Positions 1 to 6,944 are shown, numbered from the stretch's first letter. The stretch is DNA of 15,535 bases from an uncultured Spirochaetales bacterium (GCA_934271365.1 CAKQRI010000040.1:1-15535), one strand, 5' to 3'. Made by a program: numbers and translations. Notes: a model not told the origin generated them from the sequence alone.

Positions 1-70
1 CCTTTTGAATTTGAGGCAAAAGTAAATTAGATTATATTTATTGGGTCCTACCCTTTATCATTTCTATCTA

Positions 71-139
71 CTATTGTACTAGAACTCCCGAGAACAGAAG
101 CAGTGTGAATAGTAGTAATAGTGGTAAAATTTTTTTCAT
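71..139 (-). CDS. 22-residue signal-peptide-like stub, possibly a broken lipoprotein gene
   Basis: This tiny reading frame starts with Met-Lys-Lys, continues as an almost wholly Leu/Phe/Val hydrophobic stretch (LPLLLLFTLLLF), and stops at two consecutive TAG codons after 22 residues. It has its own signals: an AAAGGGG Shine-Dalgarno at 147-153 seven bases before the ATG, and a good promoter further upstream. That is the layout of a secreted or lipoprotein gene whose mature part is missing. A one-base shift after the Phe-Ser region would read on as Leu-Gly-Ser-Ser-Ser-Thr for about 14 residues, so a frameshift is possible, but no long downstream frame exists in the window. It may be a decayed gene, a real small membrane peptide, or a chance frame. 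I recognise no family. Confidence 0.3.
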   Translation of the reverse strand: MKKILPLLLLFTLLLFSGVLVQ

Positions 140-160
140 TTGTTTTCCCCTTTAATTTGG

Positions 161-189
161 ATTATATAGCACAAAAGAAAAAATGTTCA
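161..189 (-). promoter_or_regulatory. Promoter for the 71-139 stub
   Basis: On the minus strand a TGAACA -35 (4/6 to consensus) and a perfect TATAAT -10 are separated by exactly 17 bases. The -10 lies about 20 bases before the start codon at 139, leaving room for a short leader with the Shine-Dalgarno. The -35 overlaps the space just after the MATE stop codon, so the stub appears to be transcribed independently of MATE. Confidence 0.5.
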
Positions 190-197
190 TCTTTTTT

Positions 198-1568
198 TCA
201 GATTATAAGACCCTGTGTTTCTCTTTGCTTGTAAACCTTAGGAAGCTGTATCTTCAGAGTCACTGAGCTTACTATTGCAGCCATTACAGAGCAGATTGGC
301 TCTGAGAAGAATGCACTAGGAGCTCCAAATAGAGGTGGAAGCACAATTACAAGCAGAAGATAGCTCAGTTTTCTGAAGAGAGACAGTGGCAGTGCAAGCT
401 TTATCTGTCCTATTCCTGTCATGCTATCCACATTCACATACTGAAAAGAGAGTGGAATGATCATTGAGGCATATATTCTCATGTACTTCGCACTCAGGCA
501 AATCATATTGATGTCTTTTGTGAAGAGCTTTGCGAAAAACTCTGAGCATGTCATTGTAAGAATGAACATGAACACTGTAAATAGGAGTGCAATTACCTGT
601 TCCTTTCTTAGGATTTCCTTGACTCTGTCAAGCTTGCCAGCTCCGAAGTTGTAGCTGAGAAGCCCCTGTGTGCCACCTGTTATGCCACCGAGAGGGCATG
701 TTATAGTCAGGAAGAAGCTCTGAACTATTGTAGCTGCTGTGATCAGCATATCTGCATCTTCTCCGCCATAGCGCTGGAGCATTGCATTGAGAAGGATCAG
801 AAGCGCACTGTCTGTTGCGAAGATGATGAATGGAGATAGACCATATTTCACTATTGTAGGGATAAGGCTTTTTCTGAATTGTCTGAAACGCAGGCGGATT
901 GTTGCTTTGGGACTCACTAGGATGATGAATAGCATAAGTGCAGATCCGAATTGAGAGATTATAGTTGCAATTGCAGCTCCATTTACGCCGAGATTGAAAA
1001 CAAAGATGAATACGGGATCCAGTGCAATATTCAGGAAAGCACCTAGAAGCAGTGCTGCCATTGCCTTTCCTGATAGTCCTTGATTTACCGCATAGCTATT
1101 GAGTCCTACAGCTAGGATTGCAAAGAGGGATCCTGCTGTATAGATTAAAAGATAGCCAGATGCATAGGGCAGTGTATTCATTGATGCTCCGAATGCAAGA
1201 AGGATCGGTTTTCTCAATAATATGAAAAGAGGCGAGAGAATGAGAGCAAGTATTATGATCAGATAGAATGCTGTAGATAGTATCTCTTCAGCTCTATCAT
1301 GTTCTCCATGCCCCTCTCTCATTCCCATCAGAGGTGCGCCTCCGAGTCCGATCAGAATGCCAAATGATGAGATGAATGAAGTGATAGGTGCAGCAACTCC
1401 GACTCCAGCAAGTGCCAGAGTCCCGATTTCTGGAATGTGCCCTATATATATTCTATCGATGATTGCATATAAGACATTGACAAGCTGAGCCAGAGCTGTT
1501 GGTACGGTCATCTCCAGCAGCAGAGGCCAGATTCTGTCATTTCCAAGGTCTCTCTTGTTATCTTTCAT
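198..1568 (-). CDS. MATE family multidrug/sodium antiporter
   Basis: This encodes a 456-residue polytopic membrane protein of the multidrug and toxic compound extrusion family, which exports cationic drugs or metabolites in exchange for Na+ or H+. The N-terminal block around residues 17-60 (PLLLEMTVPTALAQLVNVLY, then DRIYIGHIP) is characteristic, the length matches the usual 440-470, and the hydrophobic pattern fits twelve membrane helices in two halves. The substrate cannot be read from sequence. The start codon lies 34 bases after the vsr-like stop codon, with only a weak GGG before it, and no promoter is evident in between, so it is probably the second gene of a vsr-MATE transcript. No clear terminator follows. 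Confidence 0.9.
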   Translation of the reverse strand: MKDNKRDLGNDRIWPLLLEMTVPTALAQLVNVLYAIIDRIYIGHIPEIGTLALAGVGVAAPITSFISSFGILIGLGGAPLMGMREGHGEHDRAEEILSTAFYLIIILALILSPLFILLRKPILLAFGASMNTLPYASGYLLIYTAGSLFAILAVGLNSYAVNQGLSGKAMAALLLGAFLNIALDPVFIFVFNLGVNGAAIATIISQFGSALMLFIILVSPKATIRLRFRQFRKSLIPTIVKYGLSPFIIFATDSALLILLNAMLQRYGGEDADMLITAATIVQSFFLTITCPLGGITGGTQGLLSYNFGAGKLDRVKEILRKEQVIALLFTVFMFILTMTCSEFFAKLFTKDINMICLSAKYMRIYASMIIPLSFQYVNVDSMTGIGQIKLALPLSLFRKLSYLLLVIVLPPLFGAPSAFFSEPICSVMAAIVSSVTLKIQLPKVYKQRETQGLII

Positions 1569-1602
1569 AGCCCATCTGATTATAGTTATGATTTCAGAAA
1601 AG

Positions 1603-2019
1603 CTAAAGGCTTTCTTCCCTTTCTTTTATCAGGCGTGAGATCATATCGGCGGTGCCGGTGATGTCTTTTCTTATCTCATGCTCCCATACTCTGATCACAA
1701 GCCAGCCTTGAGATAGGAGATGATGGTTCACCTCATCATCTTTATCCATGTTATGCTCAATCTTCGGAATCCAGTAGGTCTGGTTGCTCTTTATCTTATC
1801 TCTGCGTTCTTCCCAGTCCCATCCATGCCAGAAATCACCGTCACAGAATATGGCAATCTTAAGCTTTTTGCTTGAAATATCTGGATGCCCATATATTCCT
1901 TTCTGGTTGCGTCTGAGCCTGAAGCCCCTATGCCATAAAGCTTTAGAGAGAGCTATCTCTATGGATGTATCTCTCCCTTTTATCCTGGACATGTTATAGC
2001 TTCTCTTCTCGTCTGTCAT
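1603..2019 (-). CDS. vsr: Vsr-like very short patch repair endonuclease
   Basis: This encodes a 138-residue nuclease of the Vsr family. In the classical system Vsr nicks beside T:G mismatches left by deamination of 5-methylcytosine. The N-terminal MSRIKGRDTSIE (10-21), the GHPDI motif with the metal-binding Asp47, the CDGDFWHG block with the catalytic His65, and the C-terminal GWLVIRVWEHE all match. Compared with E. coli Vsr as I recall it, the zinc ligands are not conserved: the CFWHxHxC pattern is replaced by DFWHGWDW and the later WEC by WEH. This fits the zinc-free branch common in restriction loci. No cytosine methyltransferase is encoded in the window, so it is an orphan here. No Shine-Dalgarno is present, and a TATAAC box sits 8 bases before the ATG. 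Confidence 0.85.
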   Translation of the reverse strand: MTDEKRSYNMSRIKGRDTSIEIALSKALWHRGFRLRRNQKGIYGHPDISSKKLKIAIFCDGDFWHGWDWEERRDKIKSNQTYWIPKIEHNMDKDDEVNHHLLSQGWLVIRVWEHEIRKDITGTADMISRLIKEREESL

Positions 2020-2027
2020 AATATTCT

Positions 2028-2033
2028 GTTATA
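2028..2033 (-). promoter_or_regulatory. Putative -10 box of vsr (leaderless layout)
   Basis: TATAAC on the minus strand ends 8 bases before the vsr ATG, which would put the transcription start at or next to the start codon. The region 17 bases upstream has no convincing -35, so this rests on position and on the absence of any ribosome-binding site. Confidence 0.35.
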
Positions 2034-2052
2034 GCCTATGTGTATATTTTAC

Positions 2053-2082
2053 TTGACGTAGCTTTTGAATACGTTGTATACA
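2053..2082 (+). promoter_or_regulatory. Promoter reading into the 2089-2191 stem-loop
   Basis: TTGACG (5/6) and TATACA (4/6) are 18 bases apart on the plus strand, facing away from vsr. No plus-strand gene follows. The predicted start near 2089 would give a roughly 100-base RNA ending at the T-run at 2186-2191. Confidence 0.4.
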
Positions 2083-2088
2083 TTAACT

Positions 2089-2191
2089 GTAGCTGTTGAG
2101 GCTATAAAAGATAGCTTGATAAGCCTATGAAAGGTGTCCCCCCCTTGATTTTCCTGCCTAGGATGCTAAATTGCATCAAGCTATCTTTTTT
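2089..2191 (+). ncRNA. Candidate small RNA closed by a 15-bp stem
   Basis: This stretch has a promoter-like sequence just upstream and codes for nothing. It contains AAAAGATAGCTTGAT (2106-2120) and its exact reverse complement (2175-2189), followed by six T. The 54-base loop includes seven consecutive C (2138-2144). A small hairpin GATGC/GCATC (2162-2166 with 2173-2177) uses three bases of the closing stem and so would compete with it. The 3' end meets the stop codon of the oppositely directed esterase, so the RNA would be convergent with the esterase transcript. An alternative reading is an oversized minus-strand terminator for the esterase, since the minus-strand stem is followed by TTTTAT. 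I recognise no Rfam-type family. Confidence 0.35.
2106..2189. repeat. 15-bp perfect inverted repeat, 54-base spacer
   Basis: The arms are 2106-2120 and 2175-2189 and match without error. A chance 15-bp perfect repeat at this distance is unlikely, so the structure is probably selected, whether as RNA or as a mini-transposon remnant. No target-site duplication is visible beside the arms. Confidence 0.8.
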
Positions 2192-3225
2192 CAGACTCTA
2201 TGCTCAGATGTGTTCTTGAGCTCCTTCTGCGTTACAAACTGTATATTCTCAAGCGATCTTCCACTTAAGAACTGTTTTATTGCACACTCAGCTTCTTCTC
2301 TGCCTTTTCCATGCTTGAATGGCATGAATCCATGAAATGAGCCCTTGCTCACTATGACTCTTGACTGGCCATCTGCATTCAGCAGGGCTTCATTGTAGAG
2401 CTTTGAATCATCTACAAGAGGGTCCAGTTCTGCGGCAATCAGAAGGGAAGGAGGAAGTCTTGTGAGATCCTGGGAAAGAAGGGGGGAGAGCATCGGAGAT
2501 AGTATATCCTTTGGCTCTCTGGTATAGCTCTTGATATAGAACTGAAGTGTTTTCGTGTTAAGCGTAGGTGTGTTTGCAAATTCCATCTGGGACTGTGTCC
2601 TGAGTCTGCCATCTAGAATCGGGTAGAGAAGAATCTGCCCTGCAATTGATGGACCTTTTCTATCTCTTGCAAGTATTGCAACTGATGCTGCTAGGTTTCC
2701 ACCGCAGCTATCTCCTGCAAGATAGATTCTATCTGGATCGACTTTCCAGTATTTTGAACCTTCGGCAGCCCATAGGAAGGCATCATAGCAGTCCTCGATT
2801 GCTACAGGGAATTTGTATTTCGGTGCAAGTCTATAGTCTATTGAAAGAATTGCAGACTCTGTCACCTCTGCAAGATGGCGGAGGAATATGGAATAGAAAT
2901 CCATATTGCCGAATATCCATCCACCTCCATGGAAGAATACCATGAGAGGAACAAGCCCTGTCTCTTCGCTTATCTTTGGCGATGAGTAGTAGTAGCCAGT
3001 TACAGCACCGCCATCACTGACGGGTATAACATACGTCGTAGTAGATATATCTTTGCTGCTTTTCATAAGATGCTTCTTTGCAAGCTTCTTATTCACAGCT
3101 GTATTATTAATCTCATTTATGCGAATGTCAGATAGTTCTTCTGGGTTGGTTGGGTTGAATTCTCTCCATCCCTTTATAAACTTTCTGTCTTTCGCTGAAA
3201 GCTCATTATCAGCCATGAGAAACAT
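2191..3225 (-). CDS. Alpha/beta hydrolase fold-3 esterase (HSL family)
   Basis: This encodes a 344-residue serine hydrolase of the hormone-sensitive-lipase-like group, expected to cleave short-chain carboxyl esters in the cytoplasm. The signatures are complete: oxyanion-hole HGGGW at 99-103, nucleophile elbow GDSCGG at 171-176 with Ser173, acid Asp268 in AELDPL, and His298 in SFHGF. Residues 1-60 form a charged cap region with no signal peptide. Two starts are possible, ATG at 3225 and ATG at 3216 (MADNELS), and neither has a clear Shine-Dalgarno. An 8-bp inverted repeat covers both. The last 30 residues after the hydrolase fold are charged and unassigned. It has its own promoter region and is not obviously co-transcribed with vsr. 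The natural substrate is unknown. Confidence 0.9.
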   Translation of the reverse strand: MFLMADNELSAKDRKFIKGWREFNPTNPEELSDIRINEINNTAVNKKLAKKHLMKSSKDISTTTYVIPVSDGGAVTGYYYSSPKISEETGLVPLMVFFHGGGWIFGNMDFYSIFLRHLAEVTESAILSIDYRLAPKYKFPVAIEDCYDAFLWAAEGSKYWKVDPDRIYLAGDSCGGNLAASVAILARDRKGPSIAGQILLYPILDGRLRTQSQMEFANTPTLNTKTLQFYIKSYTREPKDILSPMLSPLLSQDLTRLPPSLLIAAELDPLVDDSKLYNEALLNADGQSRVIVSKGSFHGFMPFKHGKGREEAECAIKQFLSGRSLENIQFVTQKELKNTSEHRV

Positions 3226-3233
3226 TTTCTCAT
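3215..3233 (-). promoter_or_regulatory. Hairpin over the esterase start codons
   Basis: ATGAGAAA, a 3-base centre, and TTTCTCAT form a perfect 8-bp inverted repeat that contains both candidate start codons. In mRNA it could sequester translation initiation, and as DNA it could be a small operator. Confidence 0.4.
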
Positions 3234-3291
3234 AAAGTTATTGAATGTAGCAAGATAATTGTATTAGTTGCTATATTTTTAGATGTTTTAA

Positions 3292-3317
3292 CGAACATTA
3301 TACTTTGTAAGTGTTCG
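3292..3317 (-). promoter_or_regulatory. -10 box inside a CGAACA/TGTTCG dyad, esterase promoter
   Basis: On the minus strand a perfect TATAAT (3302-3297) lies inside an inverted repeat CGAACA-N14-TGTTCG. The -35 is poor. The predicted leader is about 65 bases. A poor -35 with a dyad across the -10 suggests control by a DNA-binding regulator. The arms resemble Gram-positive LexA half-sites, but the spacing is far too long. Confidence 0.4.
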
Positions 3318-3338
3318 ATTTTATTTGTGTTTAAGGAC

Positions 3339-3368
3339 AAAAAAAGAGCCCCTGATATTCAGAAGCTC
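3339..3368 (-). terminator. Intrinsic terminator of the GltD-like gene
   Basis: On the minus strand a 10-bp stem (3346-3355 with 3359-3368, including two G-U pairs) with a 3-base loop is followed by seven U. It lies just after the stop codon at 3385. Confidence 0.85.
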
Positions 3369-3384
3369 CCATTTTTCACTGAAA

Positions 3385-4638
3385 TCACTCAGAAAGCAGT
3401 GGTGATATATAGTCCTCTGGAAGGCTTTTCACGTATTCATCAATTGCTTTTGCAGCATTCTTCGAATATGCAACAGCCTGTACGACTGTCTTAGCGCCTA
3501 GTACAACATCTCCAGCTGCGAATACGCCTGGGCATGTGGTCTCTCCATTCTCATCTGTCAGCAGCAGGCCTGCCTTTGATGCCTGCAGGTTCTTTGTTGT
3601 ATTAACAAGTTTGGACTTAGGTCCCTGGCTTATTGCTATTATAGTAGAGTCTGCAGGATACAGCTTAGGCTCGTTCTTCTCTCCGATGATTGCTCCATTG
3701 TCATCAAGGATGTTGTCATCAATAATAGGTCCATCTTCTGTTATTTCAAGCACACGCTTTGCAAACATGAATTCTGCACCATCCAGCCTTGCATATTCTG
3801 CTTCTTCCTCGCTTGCCTCAATCTTGTTTCTTCTTGCGATGAGCGTTACATGCTTTGTTCCTTTTCTCAGGAGTGTTCTTGCAACATCCATTGCTGTGTT
3901 TCCCATGCCGATTATCGCAATATGGTCTCCGAGATGATATGCATCAGGGTTCGCAAGGAAATCAATTGCAAAGTGGACATTTCCAAGACTCTCTCCTTTT
4001 ATGCCGAGCTTCTTTGGTCTCCAGACTCCTGTTCCGATGAAGATTGCGCTGTAGCCATCCCTGAAGAGGTCTTTGATCTCAAGAGCTCCGCCGATTGTTG
4101 TATTAGGGCGGATCTTTATGCCTATTTCCCTTAAGAGATTTCCATAGCGGTCTAGTATTGTCTTCGGAAGCCTGAAGTCAGGAATGCCATACTGCATTAC
4201 ACCTCCGATTTTGTCCTTTGAATCAAAGATTGTCACTTTATATCCCATCTTTGCCATCTCTATTGCAACTGTTATTCCTGCAGGGCCGGCTCCGATTATG
4301 GCAATTCTCTTGCCATTCCATTCAGGGATGGAAATCCTGATCTGGTCCAGACATGTGTCTGATATGTAGTTCTCGATTGATGATATGTGGATTGGCTGGC
4401 CTTTTCTGCCCTGTACGCAGTGGCCTTCGCATTGCATCTGATGATTGCAGACGATAGAGCAGACGACGGAGAGCGGATTATTTGCAAAGAGCATATCTCC
4501 AGCTTCCCTGAGCTTTCCTTCTTTCAGCATATGGATCATCTGAGGAATAGGCGTATGTATAGGACAGCCCTCTAGCTGGCAGAGTGGCTTTTTGCATTCA
4601 AAACAGCGATTGGCTTCGGCAATAACATGAAGAATCAT
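3385..4638 (-). CDS. gltD: GltD-like NAD(P)H flavoprotein (glutamate synthase small-subunit family)
   Basis: This encodes a 417-residue FAD/iron-sulfur oxidoreductase of the family that passes electrons from NAD(P)H to glutamate synthase and related partners such as NfnB-type transhydrogenases. I chose the ATG at 4638 because GGAGG (4645-4649) sits six bases upstream; a longer frame opening at 4668 lacks this. The N-terminal ferredoxin-like part has Cys12/15/20/25 and Cys60/64/70/74, then the FAD motif GAGPAG (116-121), the nucleotide motif GMGNTAMD (244-251), and the C-terminal FAAGDV. The first cluster has four residues between its last two Cys, where three is usual. No large GltB subunit is encoded nearby, so the electron acceptor is uncertain. 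It is divergent from the 4771 gene and monocistronic. Confidence 0.85.
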   Translation of the reverse strand: MILHVIAEANRCFECKKPLCQLEGCPIHTPIPQMIHMLKEGKLREAGDMLFANNPLSVVCSIVCNHQMQCEGHCVQGRKGQPIHISSIENYISDTCLDQIRISIPEWNGKRIAIIGAGPAGITVAIEMAKMGYKVTIFDSKDKIGGVMQYGIPDFRLPKTILDRYGNLLREIGIKIRPNTTIGGALEIKDLFRDGYSAIFIGTGVWRPKKLGIKGESLGNVHFAIDFLANPDAYHLGDHIAIIGMGNTAMDVARTLLRKGTKHVTLIARRNKIEASEEEAEYARLDGAEFMFAKRVLEITEDGPIIDDNILDDNGAIIGEKNEPKLYPADSTIIAISQGPKSKLVNTTKNLQASKAGLLLTDENGETTCPGVFAAGDVVLGAKTVVQAVAYSKNAAKAIDEYVKSLPEDYISPLLSE

Positions 4639-4666
4639 AGAAAACCTCCATTTATATAGTACATCC

Positions 4667-4714
4667 AACAGGGGGCATGATTCCTACCTGTTTTTTGACT
4701 TTCACGTAATTATA
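4667..4714 (-). promoter_or_regulatory. Promoter -10 and leader hairpin of the GltD-like gene
   Basis: A perfect minus-strand TATAAT occupies 4714-4709 with a weak -35. The predicted leader of about 64 bases contains an AACAGG/CCTGTT stem (4667-4672 with 4687-4692). Read on the plus strand, the same stem is followed by six T, so it could also act as a weak terminator in that direction. Confidence 0.4.
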
Positions 4715-4770
4715 ACAAAATAACAGCATTGTGCATTACTGCAGAAATATTTTCCGATTATTTTCTATGT

Positions 4771-5139
4771 ATGGATGAGGTATTAAAATCAAAGGTTGCT
4801 GGAAAGAAGATAAGAGCAATAGAATACACAGAACCCGATTGTTATGGATATTCATCAGATAGCATCATATTTCACCTAGAGGGAGGAGGGGAGCTTCGCA
4901 TATATATAGTAGTGAATAGCGATAAGCCTGTGCTCTCTATAGATATGGCAGATGGGGCATTCCCACTCAGTGCTGTTTATCCGAGGCTGGATAGAATAGA
5001 AAAGGATGATCAGATTGATGATATTTCAGTGCATTATGATGAATCCGGGGACATCTATGCAGTAATTCTCAGCCTTTCTCCGGGCCTGATCAGGCTTAGT
5101 GTGTCTGAAGATGATCTATACTCAATCCGAATTAGCTGA
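4771..5139 (+). CDS. Hypothetical protein, 122 residues
   Basis: I do not recognise a family. From the ATG at 4771 the product is a small, acidic, soluble protein with no signal peptide or membrane helix. Alternating hydrophobic stretches (SIIFHLEGGGELRIYIVV, then AVILSLSPGLIRLSV) suggest a mostly beta-strand fold. The frame is open back to a TTG at 4729, which would add 14 residues; neither start has a Shine-Dalgarno, and I prefer the ATG because those extra residues look unstructured. It is divergent from the GltD-like gene and 109 bases upstream of asnB, with a promoter-like sequence and a terminator between, so it is probably a separate unit. Codon use matches its neighbours, which supports it being real. 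Confidence 0.6.
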   Translation: MDEVLKSKVAGKKIRAIEYTEPDCYGYSSDSIIFHLEGGGELRIYIVVNSDKPVLSIDMADGAFPLSAVYPRLDRIEKDDQIDDISVHYDESGDIYAVILSLSPGLIRLSVSEDDLYSIRIS

Positions 5140-5145
5140 TTATTG

Positions 5146-5175
5146 TTGACTAGAAAATATCAAAGAAGATATTCT
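5146..5175 (+). promoter_or_regulatory. Candidate asnB promoter
   Basis: TTGACT (5/6) and TATTCT (4/6) are 18 bases apart. The predicted start near 5182 lies just before the terminator-like hairpin, so a transcript from here must pass it to reach asnB. Confidence 0.45.
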
Positions 5176-5185
5176 GAGGCAGGAC

Positions 5186-5223
5186 AAAGGCGTTCATCTC
5201 TAAAGGGGATGTACGCCTTTTTT
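5186..5223 (+). terminator. Intrinsic terminator or attenuator before asnB
   Basis: AAAGGCGT (5186-5193) pairs with ACGCCTTT (5213-5220). A CATC/GATG extension follows past one mismatch, and a run of six T ends the element. It lies 25 bases before the asnB ATG. It may simply end the upstream gene, but there is no room for another promoter after it, which suggests control of asnB by read-through. Confidence 0.75.
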
Positions 5224-5248
5224 CATTCTTAATGACCAGGAGTGTGAT

Positions 5249-6934
5249 ATGTGCGGATTTGTAGGAATGTTTGAGATAAACCAGGATAGCGGAAAATATA
5301 GGGATAGGGTTCTGTCGATGTCCCGTAAGATCAGGCATAGAGGACCTGATTGGTCTGGCATTTACACAGGCAGTGATGCGATAATCTCCCATGAACGCCT
5401 TTCGATTGTCGATCCGCTTTCAGGAAAGCAGCCGCTCTATTCTCCAGATGGAAAGCTTGTTCTTGCAGCTAATGGTGAGATTTATAACCATCAGAAAATA
5501 AGAGAGAGATTCAGAGGAAGATATGATTTCCAGACAAAGTCGGACTGTGAGGTCATTCTCGCACTCTATAAGGAAAAGGGTCCAGACTTCCTTGAGGACC
5601 TTAATGGCATATTCGCATTCTGTCTCTACGATGCAGATAGGGATGCATACCTTGTTGCAAGAGACCACATAGGAATCATCCCGCTCTATCAGGGATGGGA
5701 TGCTGATGGACACTACTATGTTGCATCAGAGCTTAAGGCACTTGAATGCGTATGTACTACAATCACAGAATTCATGCCAGGCACATATTTCTATTCGCTT
5801 ACAGGAGAGACAAGGAAATGGTATACACGAGATTGGGAAGACTTTTGCAATGTCAAAGACAATCCTAGTTCAGTCGAAGCTGTCAGAGAAGGCCTAGAAG
5901 CCGCTGTTAAGAGGCAGATGATGTCAGATGTGCCTTATGGTGTTCTCTTATCTGGTGGTCTTGATAGCTCTGTTATTGCTGCAGTAACAGCAAAATATGC
6001 TCAGAATAGAATTGAAACAGGAGGTAAAGAGGAGGCATGGTGGCCACGTCTTCACTCATTTGCTATAGGGCTTGAAGGCTCTCCAGATTTAATAGCAGCG
6101 AGAAAGGCTGCTGAATATATCGGAACAGTTCATCATGAAGTCCATTTCACAATCCAGGAAGCACTGGATGCGCTTGATGATGTCATCTATCATCTGGAGA
6201 CATATGATATCACAACCGTCAGAGCTGCAACTCCTATGTTCCTGCTTGCACGAGTGATTAAGAGCATGGGAATCAAGATGGTGCTTTCAGGCGAAGGCTC
6301 TGATGAGCTTTTCGGTGGCTATCTCTATTTTCATAAGGCTCCTAATGCAAAAGAGTTCCATGAGGAGACAGTAAGAAAGCTTAGCAAGCTTCATCTTTAT
6401 GACTGCCTGCGTGCAAACAAGGCACTTGCAGCATGGGGTGTTGAAGGCAGGGTTCCATTCCTTGATAAAGAGTTCATTGATATTGCAATGAGACAGAATC
6501 CAGAAGTGAAGATGAGCCGTGATAGAGATGGAAATCCAAGAATTGAGAAATGGATTGTGAGAGAAGCATTCAAGGATTATCTTCCAAGTGAGATTGTATG
6601 GAGGCAGAAAGAGCAGTTCTCTGATGGAGTAGGCTATTCATGGATTGATACTCTTAAGGAAATGACAGATAAAGCTGTAAGTGATTCGCAGTTTGCTATG
6701 GCAGAGATGAGATTCCCGATCAATACTCCAGCAACAAAGGAAGAATATTACTACAGGTCTATATTCGCAAAGCATTTCCCATCTGAATCTGCTGCTAAGT
6801 GCGTGCCTCATGAAGCTTCCGTAGCATGCTCTACAGCTAAGGCCCTCGAATGGGATGAAGCATTCAAGCGGATGAATGAGCCATCTGGACGTGCTGTATT
6901 CGGCGTGCATGAGGATGCCTACAAGAAGAACTGA
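5249..6934 (+). CDS. asnB: Asparagine synthase B, glutamine-hydrolysing
   Basis: This encodes a 561-residue cytoplasmic enzyme that makes asparagine from aspartate, ATP and glutamine; E. coli AsnB has a similar length. The N-terminal class II glutaminase domain has the nucleophile Cys2 (MCGFVG, Cys1 after Met removal), RHRGPDWSG (29-37), Arg50 in ERLSIVD, and NGEIYNH (75-81). The synthetase domain has the pyrophosphate loop SGGLDS (235-240) and GEGSDELFGGY (348-358), both intact. The start is supported by AGGAG six bases upstream. The gene is monocistronic, converging on the Hpt-like gene through a shared hairpin. A terminator-like leader suggests attenuated expression. Nothing is missing or broken. 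Confidence 0.95.
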   Translation: MCGFVGMFEINQDSGKYRDRVLSMSRKIRHRGPDWSGIYTGSDAIISHERLSIVDPLSGKQPLYSPDGKLVLAANGEIYNHQKIRERFRGRYDFQTKSDCEVILALYKEKGPDFLEDLNGIFAFCLYDADRDAYLVARDHIGIIPLYQGWDADGHYYVASELKALECVCTTITEFMPGTYFYSLTGETRKWYTRDWEDFCNVKDNPSSVEAVREGLEAAVKRQMMSDVPYGVLLSGGLDSSVIAAVTAKYAQNRIETGGKEEAWWPRLHSFAIGLEGSPDLIAARKAAEYIGTVHHEVHFTIQEALDALDDVIYHLETYDITTVRAATPMFLLARVIKSMGIKMVLSGEGSDELFGGYLYFHKAPNAKEFHEETVRKLSKLHLYDCLRANKALAAWGVEGRVPFLDKEFIDIAMRQNPEVKMSRDRDGNPRIEKWIVREAFKDYLPSEIVWRQKEQFSDGVGYSWIDTLKEMTDKAVSDSQFAMAEMRFPINTPATKEEYYYRSIFAKHFPSESAAKCVPHEASVACSTAKALEWDEAFKRMNEPSGRAVFGVHEDAYKKN

Positions 6935-6944
6935 GGTTATGAAC

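Noticed and set aside
2106..2189. Miniature transposon (MITE) with 15-bp terminal repeats
   Set aside because: No target-site duplication flanks the arms and no second copy is in the window; the promoter and T-run fit an RNA better. It cannot be excluded without a genome search.
3292..3317. LexA/SOS box upstream of the esterase
   Set aside because: The CGAACA and TGTTCG arms look right, but the gap of 14 bases is far longer than the 2-4 bases of a real LexA site.
3536..3937. 133-residue plus-strand frame inside the GltD-like gene
   Set aside because: It lies fully antisense to conserved FAD/NAD-binding motifs and resembles no protein.
4695..4716. TTGACT plus TATAAC as a promoter for the 4771 gene
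   Set aside because: The two boxes are only 10 bases apart, far too close to be used together; no good -10 lies at 16-18 bases.
5176..5248. T-box or amino-acid leader riboswitch before asnB
   Set aside because: No TGGNACCGCG T-box sequence, no specifier stem and no Asn-rich leader peptide are present; only the terminator hairpin is.
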